From NCBI RefSeq assembly GCF_042676045.1, contig NZ_JBHTJV010000009.1, forward strand, positions 1 to 64,000: a stretch of DNA of 64,000 nucleotides. The letters run 5' to 3'. Below, piece after piece: positions 1-6,692 of the stretch. This stretch comes from Pseudahrensia aquimaris. GTDB lineage: Bacteria; Pseudomonadota; Alphaproteobacteria; Rhizobiales; Rhizobiaceae. Every line of letters begins with the position of its first letter. Position 1 is the stretch's first letter. Under the pieces are notes generated by a model, which saw only the letters and a list, made by a program, of their open reading frames with translations, did not search any database and had not been told where the DNA came from. A program made the position numbers and the translations under genes.

Positions 1-20
1 CCAATCGTGATAATCTGCAT
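1..20 (-). CDS. N-terminal fragment of a probable IS110-type transposase, cut by window edge
   Basis: On the minus strand an ATG at 20-18 begins M-Q-I-I-T-I-G before the window ends. An AAGGAG ribosome-binding site (complement of 28-33) lies 7 bases upstream, so this is a real gene start. The start M-(Q/K)-I-x-T-I-G, followed by L-D-x-A-K, is the usual opening of IS110/IS1111-family transposases (DEDD RuvC-like enzymes). Seven residues cannot prove this. Bases 21-216 hold no other gene I can support and would be part of the element's left end if the call is right. Confidence 0.45.
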
Positions 21-216
21 GAGGTGGCTCCTTCATAACAGTGATGAAAACTGCACTATGGCGAATTAGACGCCGCGGTGGAGGAGCCATCCACACCATC
101 CGCTTTATCGCGCTTCGCAATGCGAAACCGAACGTCCGGTTTCGGCCAGAGTGGCAAAGGGTCTCATCAACGTCCCGCCATTGCGTGATAGACTTTTCTC
201 TAGGGGGTTCCTACCA

Positions 217-681
217 ATGAACATCTTTCCGAACAAAGCGCGTTACAGTTACCGCACCGATCCGGATGTGCCGGCCTTCGACGACAGCGGTCCGATCACA
301 GTGATGGATGGTGAATGTGCTCTGTGCAGCTTTGGAGCACGGCTTATCGCGCGGTTCGACCAGCGCGAGGAGTTTCGTATCTGTCGGGCGCAAACATTAT
401 TGGGTCGTTCCCTCTTGATGCACTTTGACCTCGATCCTGACGACCCCGAAAGCTGGCTCTATCTCGAAGATGGATACGCATATACCTCGATGGATGGAAT
501 GATCCGCGCTGGACGTAGGGTCGGTGGGGTGGGCTGGCTCCTCCAGTCGTTGCGTATTGTCCCGCGGGCTGTACAGGACTGGCTTTATGTCCGTCTTGCT
601 CGCAACCGCTACCGCATGTTCGGGCGCACGCAGATGTGCGAATTACCCGATCCGCGCCTTCGCGCACGGTTGATGGAGTAA
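217..681 (+). CDS. DCC-family thiol-disulfide oxidoreductase-like protein (DUF393)
   Basis: A 154-residue protein with the DCC-family signature D-G-E-C-A-L-C near residues 31-37: a conserved Asp followed by a C-x-x-C pair at the start of a thioredoxin-like fold. The family is annotated as putative thiol-disulfide oxidoreductase; the substrate is unknown. I chose the ATG at 217 because a GGGGG-type ribosome-binding site (202-208) lies about 8 bases upstream; an in-frame GTG at 151 would add 22 unlikely residues. The stop is 4 bases before the start of the next gene, so the two are almost certainly co-transcribed. Confidence 0.8.
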   Translation: MNIFPNKARYSYRTDPDVPAFDDSGPITVMDGECALCSFGARLIARFDQREEFRICRAQTLLGRSLLMHFDLDPDDPESWLYLEDGYAYTSMDGMIRAGRRVGGVGWLLQSLRIVPRAVQDWLYVRLARNRYRMFGRTQMCELPDPRLRARLME

Positions 682-685
682 ATGT

Positions 686-2398
686 ATGCGCGTTGTGGTT
701 CTCGGCGGTTACGGGGTTTTTGGATCAAGGATCGCGACACTTCTGGTCCGTGACGGCATGGAGGTCTGGATCGCCGGACGGCGTCGATCGGCGGTGGACG
801 CCGAGGTGCGGCGTCTGGGATCACTGGCCAGACCACTGGAAGTGGATATTGACGGCGATCTGTCCCCGATCTTCGAACCAAATCCGCAACTTGTCATCGA
901 TGCGGTTGGTCCGTTCGGGACCTATACCGACCGGCCCGATCCTTATGCGGTCCCGCGCGCCTGCCTGCACCACGGTGCCGATTATGTCGATCTGTCAGAC
1001 GACGCCACGTATACTCAGGGCATCGTTGCGCTCGACGAGGAAGCTCAACGTTTGGGCCGACGCGTCCTGTCGGGGGCGTCGAGCGTGCCGGGTCTGTCCT
1101 CGATCGTAGCGAGCACGTTAGTGGAAGACATGTCCGAGGTTGTCTCGATTGAGACGGCCATCCTCCCGGGAAACCGTGCGCCACGGGGTACATCCGTTAT
1201 TGCCGGAATCGTGAGCCAATTGGGCAGATCGATACGCGTATGGCGCGGCGGCGTTTGGCGGCCAACACCCGTTTGGGGAGAGCCGGCCGCTATCCGATTA
1301 GCACCTGACCTAAAGCGCGTTGGTCGCATGATCGAGGTGCCCGATCTTGCGCTCTTTCCTGCGGAATTCGGTGCCCGTTCCGTAACGTTCCGCGCGGGAA
1401 TGGAGATCTGGCCACTGGACAGGGGAATGCAAATTCTCGCGATGGTCCGTCGCCGCTTCCCTTTTGCCGTCACGACACGACGCGCTGGTTGGCTAAGGCA
1501 GCTCGCCACCCTCCTAGAGCCATTCGGCACCGACCGAGGAGGCATGCGAGTCGCCGTTGTGGGGCGGAAGGCCGGAGGGCAAGAGGTCGAACTCTCCGAA
1601 TGGTGTCTTGTTGCGGAAGCGGGCGAAGGCCCCTTCATGCCGGGGATAGTCTGCCGCACCCTCGCGCGTCGCATTGCCAACGAGCAGAAGGACATTGCGC
1701 CCGGCGCCCGCCCCTGTCTGGCCGAGGCCACTTTGGAGGAGATCGAGGATGCCTTGGGAGATCTGGCGGTCAAAACAACACGATACCGACGGCCATTTCC
1801 TTCGCTGTTCCGTTCGGCCATAGGGTCAAACTGGCATGCGTTGCCCGCCGAGGTTCGTCAGTTGCACGACGTGCATGAGATGGAGAGCTTTTCGGGTATC
1901 GCGCGGGTCGAGACAGGGCGTTCTTTTGTCGCTCGTATCGTGCGGACGGTCTTCGGATTTCCAAACGCATCGGAGAGTGTATCCGTTCGCGTCAAGAAAA
2001 CGAGACACGGTCTTCCCGGTGCCCCGCGCGAGCGATGGGAACGCTTTTTCGGGCGTCAGCGTTTCATGTCGCAACTAAGACCCTCGCAACGCGCTGGCCA
2101 CATTCGGGAGCGCTTCGGCCCGCTGGAGTTCGAACTGAGGCTTGAGGCAGAAGCGTCGGGCGTGAATTGGCATGTCGAACGAGGATGGTGTTTCGGTGTG
2201 CCGCTCCCCGGCAAGCTGCTTCCTATAAGCCATACCCGCGAACACGTAACGTCAGACGGCTTCAGCTTCGACGTCGGCCTTCATGCTCCTTTCGGCCTCG
2301 GCTTGATCGTCCGTTATGTCGGTTGGCTGAAGCCGGATGAGGAAGCCGCAGCGACTTCGGCCATTTCGGAATTAGCGAAACAGAGCGCCGAAAGCTGA
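686..2398 (+). CDS. Saccharopine dehydrogenase-like NAD(P)-binding protein with C-terminal DUF4166
   Basis: A 570-residue protein. The N-terminus has a Rossmann nucleotide-binding loop (V-V-L-G-G-Y-G-V-F-G-S, residues 4-14) followed by a G-R-R-R-S segment and D-A-V-G-P-F, as in saccharopine dehydrogenase-like reductases. Roughly the last 170 residues (from about E-R-W-E-R-F-F) match the DUF4166 type, often fused to this reductase domain. The substrate is unknown; true lysine-pathway saccharopine dehydrogenase is unlikely because of the fusion. It starts 4 bases after the DCC gene, with a GGAG in that gene's last codons serving as ribosome-binding site. The pairing suggests one redox pathway; this is inference. 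Confidence 0.8.
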   Translation: MRVVVLGGYGVFGSRIATLLVRDGMEVWIAGRRRSAVDAEVRRLGSLARPLEVDIDGDLSPIFEPNPQLVIDAVGPFGTYTDRPDPYAVPRACLHHGADYVDLSDDATYTQGIVALDEEAQRLGRRVLSGASSVPGLSSIVASTLVEDMSEVVSIETAILPGNRAPRGTSVIAGIVSQLGRSIRVWRGGVWRPTPVWGEPAAIRLAPDLKRVGRMIEVPDLALFPAEFGARSVTFRAGMEIWPLDRGMQILAMVRRRFPFAVTTRRAGWLRQLATLLEPFGTDRGGMRVAVVGRKAGGQEVELSEWCLVAEAGEGPFMPGIVCRTLARRIANEQKDIAPGARPCLAEATLEEIEDALGDLAVKTTRYRRPFPSLFRSAIGSNWHALPAEVRQLHDVHEMESFSGIARVETGRSFVARIVRTVFGFPNASESVSVRVKKTRHGLPGAPRERWERFFGRQRFMSQLRPSQRAGHIRERFGPLEFELRLEAEASGVNWHVERGWCFGVPLPGKLLPISHTREHVTSDGFSFDVGLHAPFGLGLIVRYVGWLKPDEEAAATSAISELAKQSAES

Positions 2399-2418
2399 CG
2401 GGTTAGCAACGACCAATG

Positions 2419-2451
2419 CTCGCTGCATCAGCTCCTGCTTAATGCAGCGAG
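2419..2451 (+). terminator. Stem-loop after the DUF4166 gene
   Basis: A 10-bp perfect stem (CTCGCTGCAT at 2419-2428 with ATGCAGCGAG at 2442-2451) and a 13-base loop lie 20 bases after the stop of the 570-residue gene. No U-run follows, so it is either a weak or Rho-assisted terminator or an RNA-stabilising hairpin. The rest of 2399-2584 shows nothing else I can name. Confidence 0.4.
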
Positions 2452-2584
2452 ATACGTTCACAACTTTAACCCCTTGAGCTGGCGGAGGCCGCCCTCGCCT
2501 TGCACGTTCCTTTTGTCGTTCGTTGATAGGCATTCCGCCTCAGGCATTGCTTTCCTGACCTACTGTCGTTCACTCGGAACGTCC

Positions 2585-2620
2585 GTTAACTCGGTCTTAG
2601 GTAGCAAAGGTAACAAGTTT
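2585..2620 (+). repeat. Left terminal inverted repeat of the IS1595-type transposon
   Basis: Starts GTTAAC-T-CGG and contains the invariant core CAAAGGTAACAAG (2605-2617). Pairs with 6483-6518 in inverted orientation, with 6 mismatches in 36. Confidence 0.7.
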
Positions 2621-2659
2621 CCGACTGCATGAGAATCCCGATTGCGATAAAATCGGTGA

Positions 2660-3088
2660 ATGACAAAAAGCACTGATACCCACCTAGTCTCCGGCCTTAT
2701 CCGCAAGCGCGGTGAGATAGCAGGCCAGCACAAAGCCGCTGTAAAGGCCGCTGACGCAATCAAATCAGATCTGGACGCATTGGACCGCGCACTAGCCATA
2801 TGCGGTTATAAGGGCGACCCACACGGAATAGAGCCACGTGGCAAATACAAGACGATGTTTGTTCGGAATGAGTTGAAGCTAATGATTATGGGGCGCTTGA
2901 AAGAAATCCCCGCCGATGATCGGGCAATTGCGGACCAAATCATTCAGACAAAGGGCTGGGAAGCCGATGGCGAGTTAAGGCTGGAGATTATCAAGCGGGT
3001 TCGCCATGCGCTCCAGCGGCTTAAGAATACGGATAGGGTTGTGTCGGATTTTGGGCCGAATGGGGCGTTGTGGAAACGGGCGACCTAA
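2660..3088 (+). CDS. Hypothetical protein, helical, transposon passenger
   Basis: A 142-residue charged protein with no membrane segment. Residues 1-50 (L-V-S-G-L-I-R-K-R-G-E-I then an Ala/Lys/Asp-rich stretch) look like a helical coiled coil; the C-terminal half also looks helical. Similar-looking small proteins opening with a G-L-I-x-K-R-x-E-I-A-G motif occur in alphaproteobacterial genomes, but I know of no function. Its stop is 16 bases from the convergent KilA-N gene. It lies 40 bases inside the left inverted repeat, so it travels with the element. Confidence 0.65.
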   Translation: MTKSTDTHLVSGLIRKRGEIAGQHKAAVKAADAIKSDLDALDRALAICGYKGDPHGIEPRGKYKTMFVRNELKLMIMGRLKEIPADDRAIADQIIQTKGWEADGELRLEIIKRVRHALQRLKNTDRVVSDFGPNGALWKRAT

Positions 3089-3104
3089 GCCGCCTGATAA
3101 ATGA

Positions 3105-3917
3105 CTACGCAGCTTTTGTTGGAAGTAGTTTCGGGAGATACTCCAACGCCTTGCGGTCGCGTGACCCAAAGTATTCTACGGCCTTGGTTGGCAACCAAAC
3201 CTCTCGGAAATGTTGTCGCCATTCAGCCAAAAGGCTTTCAGGATACGCTTTCGCCTTTACTCGGCGACCATCTTCAAAAACGTGAGTGTATTTAGGAAGG
3301 GCATCTGTATCTACGCCCTTCTTCCGCAGCCAAGCACAGAACATGCGGCCATCTGATATGTCGGGCATCATTGATTCAGGTAAAGTGTATCCCCAAATCT
3401 CCATTGGGGCGATTAGCGCCTGTGTCAATGGGGCGATTAGCGCCTGTGTCAATGGGGCGATTAGCGCCTGTGTCAATTCTGTCAAAATGGAGAAATGCCC
3501 AACTGGAAGGTTTTGCTGGTTCGCGACGTATCGTCGTAAATGATATGGAAGGTCACCATTGGCAGACTTCGGTGCCTTGCCATTCATCCAGTCATAAACC
3601 CATTGGCTGACCTTCACTGCGAACTCGCCAGAAAGCCATTGCGCCAAATTGATTGCGACCTGCGGGTGAACCCAGGTGCCTTGGAACCTAAGGTCCCCAC
3701 CCCTTTGTGACACGACAAGCCCCGAAACCGGAATTCCGGTTTCGGTTTCAAGGGCTGCTAGGAATGATCGTGTAGCTGCCAGAATTGAATAATCGTTCCA
3801 ACGCTTATCTGCGGCTTGGCACATTGCCGTGGCATTAATATAACCGTCTTCTGGCCGTTGATAGATTATTGCACCCTCCGCTTTGTGAGGGATTAGTTCT
3901 AAGTGTGCTTGCATCAC
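3105..3917 (-). CDS. KilA-N domain protein with in-frame 8-residue triplication
   Basis: A 270-residue protein. Residues 10-115 form a KilA-N domain (I-Y-Q-R-P-E-D-G-Y-I-N-A-T-A-M-C, then the W-V-H-P-Q-V-A-I-N-L-A-Q-W-L core), a DNA-binding fold common in phage and large-virus proteins. Residues 147-170 are three copies of L-T-Q-A-L-I-A-P encoded by a perfect 24-bp tandem repeat. The C-terminal part resembles the helical tail of related proteins. Its role is unknown: likely DNA binding, perhaps regulation of the transposon or phage interference. It converges on the 2660 gene and is followed upstream by a 230-bp non-coding gap that may hold a small RNA. Confidence 0.8.
   Translation of the reverse strand: MMQAHLELIPHKAEGAIIYQRPEDGYINATAMCQAADKRWNDYSILAATRSFLAALETETGIPVSGLVVSQRGGDLRFQGTWVHPQVAINLAQWLSGEFAVKVSQWVYDWMNGKAPKSANGDLPYHLRRYVANQQNLPVGHFSILTELTQALIAPLTQALIAPLTQALIAPMEIWGYTLPESMMPDISDGRMFCAWLRKKGVDTDALPKYTHVFEDGRRVKAKAYPESLLAEWRQHFREVWLPTKAVEYFGSRDRKALEYLPKLLPTKAA
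3406..3477. repeat. Three perfect 24-bp tandem repeats inside the KilA-N gene
   Basis: The unit starts GGGGCGATTAGCGCC and ends TGTGTCAAT; copies are 3406-3429, 3430-3453 and 3454-3477, with no mismatch. Because 24 is divisible by 3, gain or loss of a unit changes protein length without a frameshift. Confidence 0.95.
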
Positions 3918-3963
3918 ATTAAACTTTCTTTATGCGATGCGGCTGAAGCTGTGGATAACGGTG

Positions 3964-4071
3964 TTGACAAAATGTCACCAAATCAGACTATGTGTCCTTG
4001 TTATAACAAACTCCAGCCGCAAGGTTGGTTTAGGAAGCCAGCGTCTAACCCACGCTGGCTTTCGCGTTTTT
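3964..4071 (+). ncRNA. Candidate small structured RNA between the KilA-N gene and the transposase
   Basis: No protein gene fits 3918-4150. On the plus strand there is a TTGACA at 3964-3969, a weak TATGTG about 19 bases on, then a perfect 12-bp palindrome TTGTTATAACAA (3998-4009). A possible CCTTG/CAAGG stem encloses this palindrome. Next comes a perfect 8-bp GC-rich stem (AGCCAGCG 4036-4043 with CGCTGGCT 4053-4060), followed by TTCGCGTTTTT, which looks like an intrinsic terminator. Together these suggest a transcript of about 70 bases starting near 4000. Alternatively, the palindrome may be an operator and the hairpin the end of transposase mRNA read from the other side. Confidence 0.3.
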
Positions 4072-4150
4072 GACAGCGAATCAGCCATCAAACTCAAACG
4101 ATTGAATCTATCGGGCCTACAGACAACTGCTGATGCTGATTATCCCCAAA

Positions 4151-5116
4151 TTACGCAGCCTTTCGTTGCCAATAGCCTTTCCAATTCCGGCTAACAGCTG
4201 ATTTCATGGCATTACCAACTGCACGGGCTGCAAGTTTCCCGTTGCTTTCAAAGCGGTGATCTTCAAGCCATGCAGCTTGGTTTGCATACTGATATAGATA
4301 CTGTGGGCCAACGTGGTGATGTTGGCCTTCAACCATGCGACGCAGACGCGAGAAGAACGATTCCACCATGTTCGTATGCTTGCCGTGGTCGCTATAAACG
4401 CGGCTGTGGTTCACGCGGTCAACTTCCCAACCATCATGCAGCAAATCCCAGTGTGAGGCTTCGTCAGCGGCCATGGTTGCGTTACGCGATACATTGTCGA
4501 TTGCCAGTGCCACGCCTTCGCTTTCGTTCATGGTGACAAATGGCAATGTGCGCCCGAAACGCTCACGCAGGGCCACCACAACGCGGCGCTTGCCTGTCTG
4601 GTTTTTGGCGAGGCGACGATCAACCCGGTCCTCTTTCCAGTTGTGAGGGCGAACGTGGCCGCCGTGATATTGACCATCGATTTCCACAACACCGTCCAGT
4701 TCTTCGCCTGTATGAACGTCCATAGCCATTGCTTCGCGCAGCTTGTGAGCCAGCACGAAGGCGGTCTTGTATTGGCAGTCCAGATCACGGGAAAGCTGGA
4801 CGCTGGAAATGCCCTTAGCGCCGTTTACAACAAGCGTGATAGCGGCCAGCAAATCGGTGAAGTCCATCTTGCGGCTGGCAAAGATCGTGCCGGAAGTGAT
4901 GCTGTATTGGTGATGGCAGGCGGCACACTTGAAGCGGTTACGGCTTGGCACGTCATATGAACGCTCACAGTCGCACTTTGGGCATACGGGCTGACCGTCT
5001 GTCTCAGGCCAACGCAGCTTGCGGAACATGGCTTTCGCCTTTTCCTCACCGCCCTTGTAAATCTCTTTCAGAGACAAGGTGCGGGAAGCTGCTGAAAGTC
5101 TGAAATGCTGTGCCAT
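4151..5116 (-). CDS. IS1595-family (ISXO2-like) transposase
   Basis: A 321-residue transposase. The N-terminus carries a zinc ribbon with two C-x2-C pairs (C-P-K-C near residue 45 and C-A-A-C near 64), typical of ISXO2-like enzymes. The catalytic region shows V-E-I-D-G-Q-Y (first Asp, about residue 145), A-D-E-A-S-H-W-D-L-L (second Asp) and S-D-H-G-K-H-T-N-M-V-E-S-F-F, where this family often carries Asn in a DD(E/N)K arrangement. Length is full and no frameshift is seen, so it may be active. It is divergent from the DUF6471 gene across 103 bp with a small inverted repeat. Confidence 0.9.
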   Translation of the reverse strand: MAQHFRLSAASRTLSLKEIYKGGEEKAKAMFRKLRWPETDGQPVCPKCDCERSYDVPSRNRFKCAACHHQYSITSGTIFASRKMDFTDLLAAITLVVNGAKGISSVQLSRDLDCQYKTAFVLAHKLREAMAMDVHTGEELDGVVEIDGQYHGGHVRPHNWKEDRVDRRLAKNQTGKRRVVVALRERFGRTLPFVTMNESEGVALAIDNVSRNATMAADEASHWDLLHDGWEVDRVNHSRVYSDHGKHTNMVESFFSRLRRMVEGQHHHVGPQYLYQYANQAAWLEDHRFESNGKLAARAVGNAMKSAVSRNWKGYWQRKAA

Positions 5117-5128
5117 GAAACTAATATC

Positions 5129-5148
5129 CTCGTTATCTTCCTAACGAG
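5129..5148. promoter_or_regulatory. Inverted repeat between transposase and DUF6471 genes
   Basis: CTCGTTA (5129-5135) and TAACGAG (5142-5148) form a perfect 7-bp inverted repeat with a 6-base spacer, 13 bases upstream of the transposase start in the 103-bp divergent gap. Its position suits an operator for the small DUF6471 protein or a transposase-controlling hairpin; the function is inferred. Confidence 0.35.
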
Positions 5149-5219
5149 TATAGTATGGTGACATAACGTTTGCAATAGGATATATAACATTTACGTTAGT
5201 ATTTTAACAGGAGCGATAT

Positions 5220-5441
5220 ATGCCAACGCAAACAGAATGGGAATCAAAGGTCTCCAATACCCTCAAAGCTGAATTGAAGCGCAAGGGCGTCACTTACGGT
5301 CAGCTTGTTGAAAAGCTTGCCGATATTGGTGTTGAGGAGAAAGAAATTAACATCGCCAACAAGCTATCGCGCGGCAAATTCAGTGCGGCGTTTCTGTTTC
5401 AGTGTCTGGAGGCGATTGGAGAGCGAGAAATTAGGATTTAG
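5220..5441 (+). CDS. DUF6471 small protein (possible helix-turn-helix regulator)
   Basis: A 73-residue protein. The run L-K-A-E-L-K-R-K-G-V-T-Y-G-Q-L, then N-I-A-N-K-L-S-R-G-K-F and F-L-F-Q-C-L-E-A-I-G, matches the DUF6471 family. The spacing resembles a Cro-like helix-turn-helix, and such genes often lie beside ISXO2-like transposases. Start ATG at 5220 has an AGGAG site about 8 bases upstream. It is likely a local DNA-binding regulator of the transposon (inference). It converges with the membrane-protein gene, overlapping its end by 4 bases. Confidence 0.8.
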   Translation: MPTQTEWESKVSNTLKAELKRKGVTYGQLVEKLADIGVEEKEINIANKLSRGKFSAAFLFQCLEAIGEREIRI

Positions 5442-5863
5442 TCATCTCTATGCCTAAACGCTTGCTCCAAAAACAGTGTTGCTAGCACTACCAAAAGGCC
5501 CCAAATCACGTTGAAAATAACGCTCTCCAACTTTGTAGGATTATCAATGAAAGAACCTACCCAGATAGCTATCAGATAAAGGAAACCTAAGGTTAGTAAA
5601 AGGCTTACAAGGCAGGTTAAGCCAAAAGCAAACCAAAGAAACCATCTGCGGATTTTGCTTGTTGTCGTTCGATTATCAGAACGAACTTTTCTTTTGTGGT
5701 TATCTTCATCCCCAGTTGAAAAGCCTTCGGTTTGGGCAATTCCTCGCCCGAGATCATCATCTCCAGTTTCCTTTAGACGCTCTAAATCGGAAAGTTTATT
5801 CTTGTGCTGCGTCGAGGTATCTGGAGATGCGCTCTTTGTAGTGCGAGGCGATGGTTTCGTCAT
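5438..5863 (-). CDS. Two-helix membrane protein, candidate toxin partner of Panacea antitoxin
   Basis: A 141-residue protein. Residues 1-70 are hydrophilic and charged with no known domain. Residues 73-97 and 113-133 are two strongly hydrophobic helices, and the short tail is basic (R-H-R). It belongs to no family I recognise. Its start lies inside the 3' end of the upstream Panacea-domain gene (68-base overlap, same strand), so translation of the two is coupled. Panacea-domain proteins are known antitoxins for many unrelated toxins, including small membrane-active ones, so a toxin role is reasonable but unproven. Confidence 0.6.
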   Translation of the reverse strand: MTKPSPRTTKSASPDTSTQHKNKLSDLERLKETGDDDLGRGIAQTEGFSTGDEDNHKRKVRSDNRTTTSKIRRWFLWFAFGLTCLVSLLLTLGFLYLIAIWVGSFIDNPTKLESVIFNVIWGLLVVLATLFLEQAFRHRDD

Positions 5864-6299
5864 TCAATGCTGCGCCTCGCTTCTTTGGGCTATAGACTTC
5901 CGCCCAAGGCGAGTCGGTTTCGTGTGTTTTGTTTCTCAAGGCTGAAGCACTAAATCTCTTATAACCACCCCAAACTTTGCTCAGAATGAACTGAAGCTCG
6001 CTATCTTCAAGAGAAATACGAGGTTCAATGACTTCTTCGGTAAATAGATCCTCTTGAGTTGCCCTCTCGGTAATTGGCTCTCGGCCAAAACGTCTAAATT
6101 CGTTAAGCAACGAACTGATTACGGGGCCATGATCTAACGCAATTATTTTTTCATCAAACAACTTTTTGCCAGTCAACGCTATGTACCATCCGTAAGCGAT
6201 GTAAACTAGCTTAACTAGCTTCATTTGCGTAATCGTGATGCCTTCCTGGTCCGCTCGGTCAAGAAAATAGTTTGCAATTTGTTGCGGCGTTGCGGTCAT
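5796..6299 (-). CDS. Panacea-domain (DUF4065, SocA-like) protein, candidate antitoxin
   Basis: The Panacea domain starts at I-A-N-Y-F-L-D-R-A and runs through M-K-L-V-K-L-V-Y-I-A-Y-G-W-Y-I-A-L-T-G and D-H-G-P-V-I-S-S-L, the most conserved motifs of the family. The family includes GepA/SocA-type proteins and the PanA antitoxins. I place the start at the ATG at 6299 (167 residues), because the frame upstream (to 6464) has no Panacea-like content. No good ribosome-binding site is visible there, so the start is uncertain. The 3' end overlaps the small membrane-protein gene, the usual antitoxin-first arrangement. Confidence 0.8.
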   Translation of the reverse strand: MTATPQQIANYFLDRADQEGITITQMKLVKLVYIAYGWYIALTGKKLFDEKIIALDHGPVISSLLNEFRRFGREPITERATQEDLFTEEVIEPRISLEDSELQFILSKVWGGYKRFSASALRNKTHETDSPWAEVYSPKKRGAALNDETIASHYKERISRYLDAAQE

Positions 6300-6482
6300 A
6301 TCACCATTGAATTGTGCGCAGGCGTCCTCCCAACGGGCGCGAGTCACAATTGTCTCCCTGTCAAGTCTTTTAACGATTCTATGTGTCAAGTCTACGGCGG
6401 GGATAATTTTCCTATAGGCACTTTGTAGCAGGCTCACTACGCCTAGCGCTGATCGAGCGATCACGGCCTAAGCCCCGTTCCA

Positions 6483-6518
6483 AAGCTTGTTACCTTTGAT
6501 GCATAAGGCCGCGTTAAC
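6483..6518 (-). repeat. Right terminal inverted repeat of the IS1595-type transposon
   Basis: The reverse complement starts GTTAAC-G-CGG and contains the same CAAAGGTAACAAG core as the left repeat. The remaining gap to 6692 holds a local inverted pair GCATTTGG/CCAAATGC (6520-6563) around a GAACGTCC motif and no gene. Confidence 0.7.
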
Positions 6519-6692
6519 TGCATTTGGGCGGCCTGATGCCGAACGTCCGCTTACGGCCAAATGCGTTCAACAATTGACGCAACCCGTCATGTTTGAAGTC
6601 GTCGTTAATCCAACTCTGCATATTATGATCTCCTTGCGTCAAAACCAGGAAAGACGTTGTCCGCAAAGCGAGAGGTCATTTAGGTCTTTGGC

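Larger units (their letters stand above)
2585..6518. mobile_element. IS1595-type transposon with passenger genes (hypothetical protein, KilA-N, DUF6471, PanAT-like pair)
   Basis: The six genes between 2660 and 6299 lie inside a 36-bp inverted repeat (2585-2620 and 6483-6518, 30 of 36 positions identical). An IS1595-family transposase sits in the middle. I therefore read the whole block as one mobile unit of about 3.9 kb, not a short insertion sequence. The outer limits are uncertain. The octamer GAACGTCC abuts the left repeat (2577-2584) and recurs at 6541-6548, 22 bases beyond the right repeat. If it is the 8-bp target duplication expected for this family, the element ends at 6540. However, AACGTCCG-like motifs also occur elsewhere in the window (near 131 and 25532), so chance is possible. 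Confidence 0.65.

Noticed and set aside
2585..2590. GTTAAC at both ends of the transposon as a 6-bp target duplication
   Set aside because: It is self-complementary and continues into the inverted repeat match, so it is more simply part of the repeat; family duplications are usually 8 bp.
3937..4194. 85-codon plus-strand frame between KilA-N and transposase genes
   Set aside because: It runs into the transposase 3' end, lacks a ribosome-binding site, and crosses the terminator-like hairpin.
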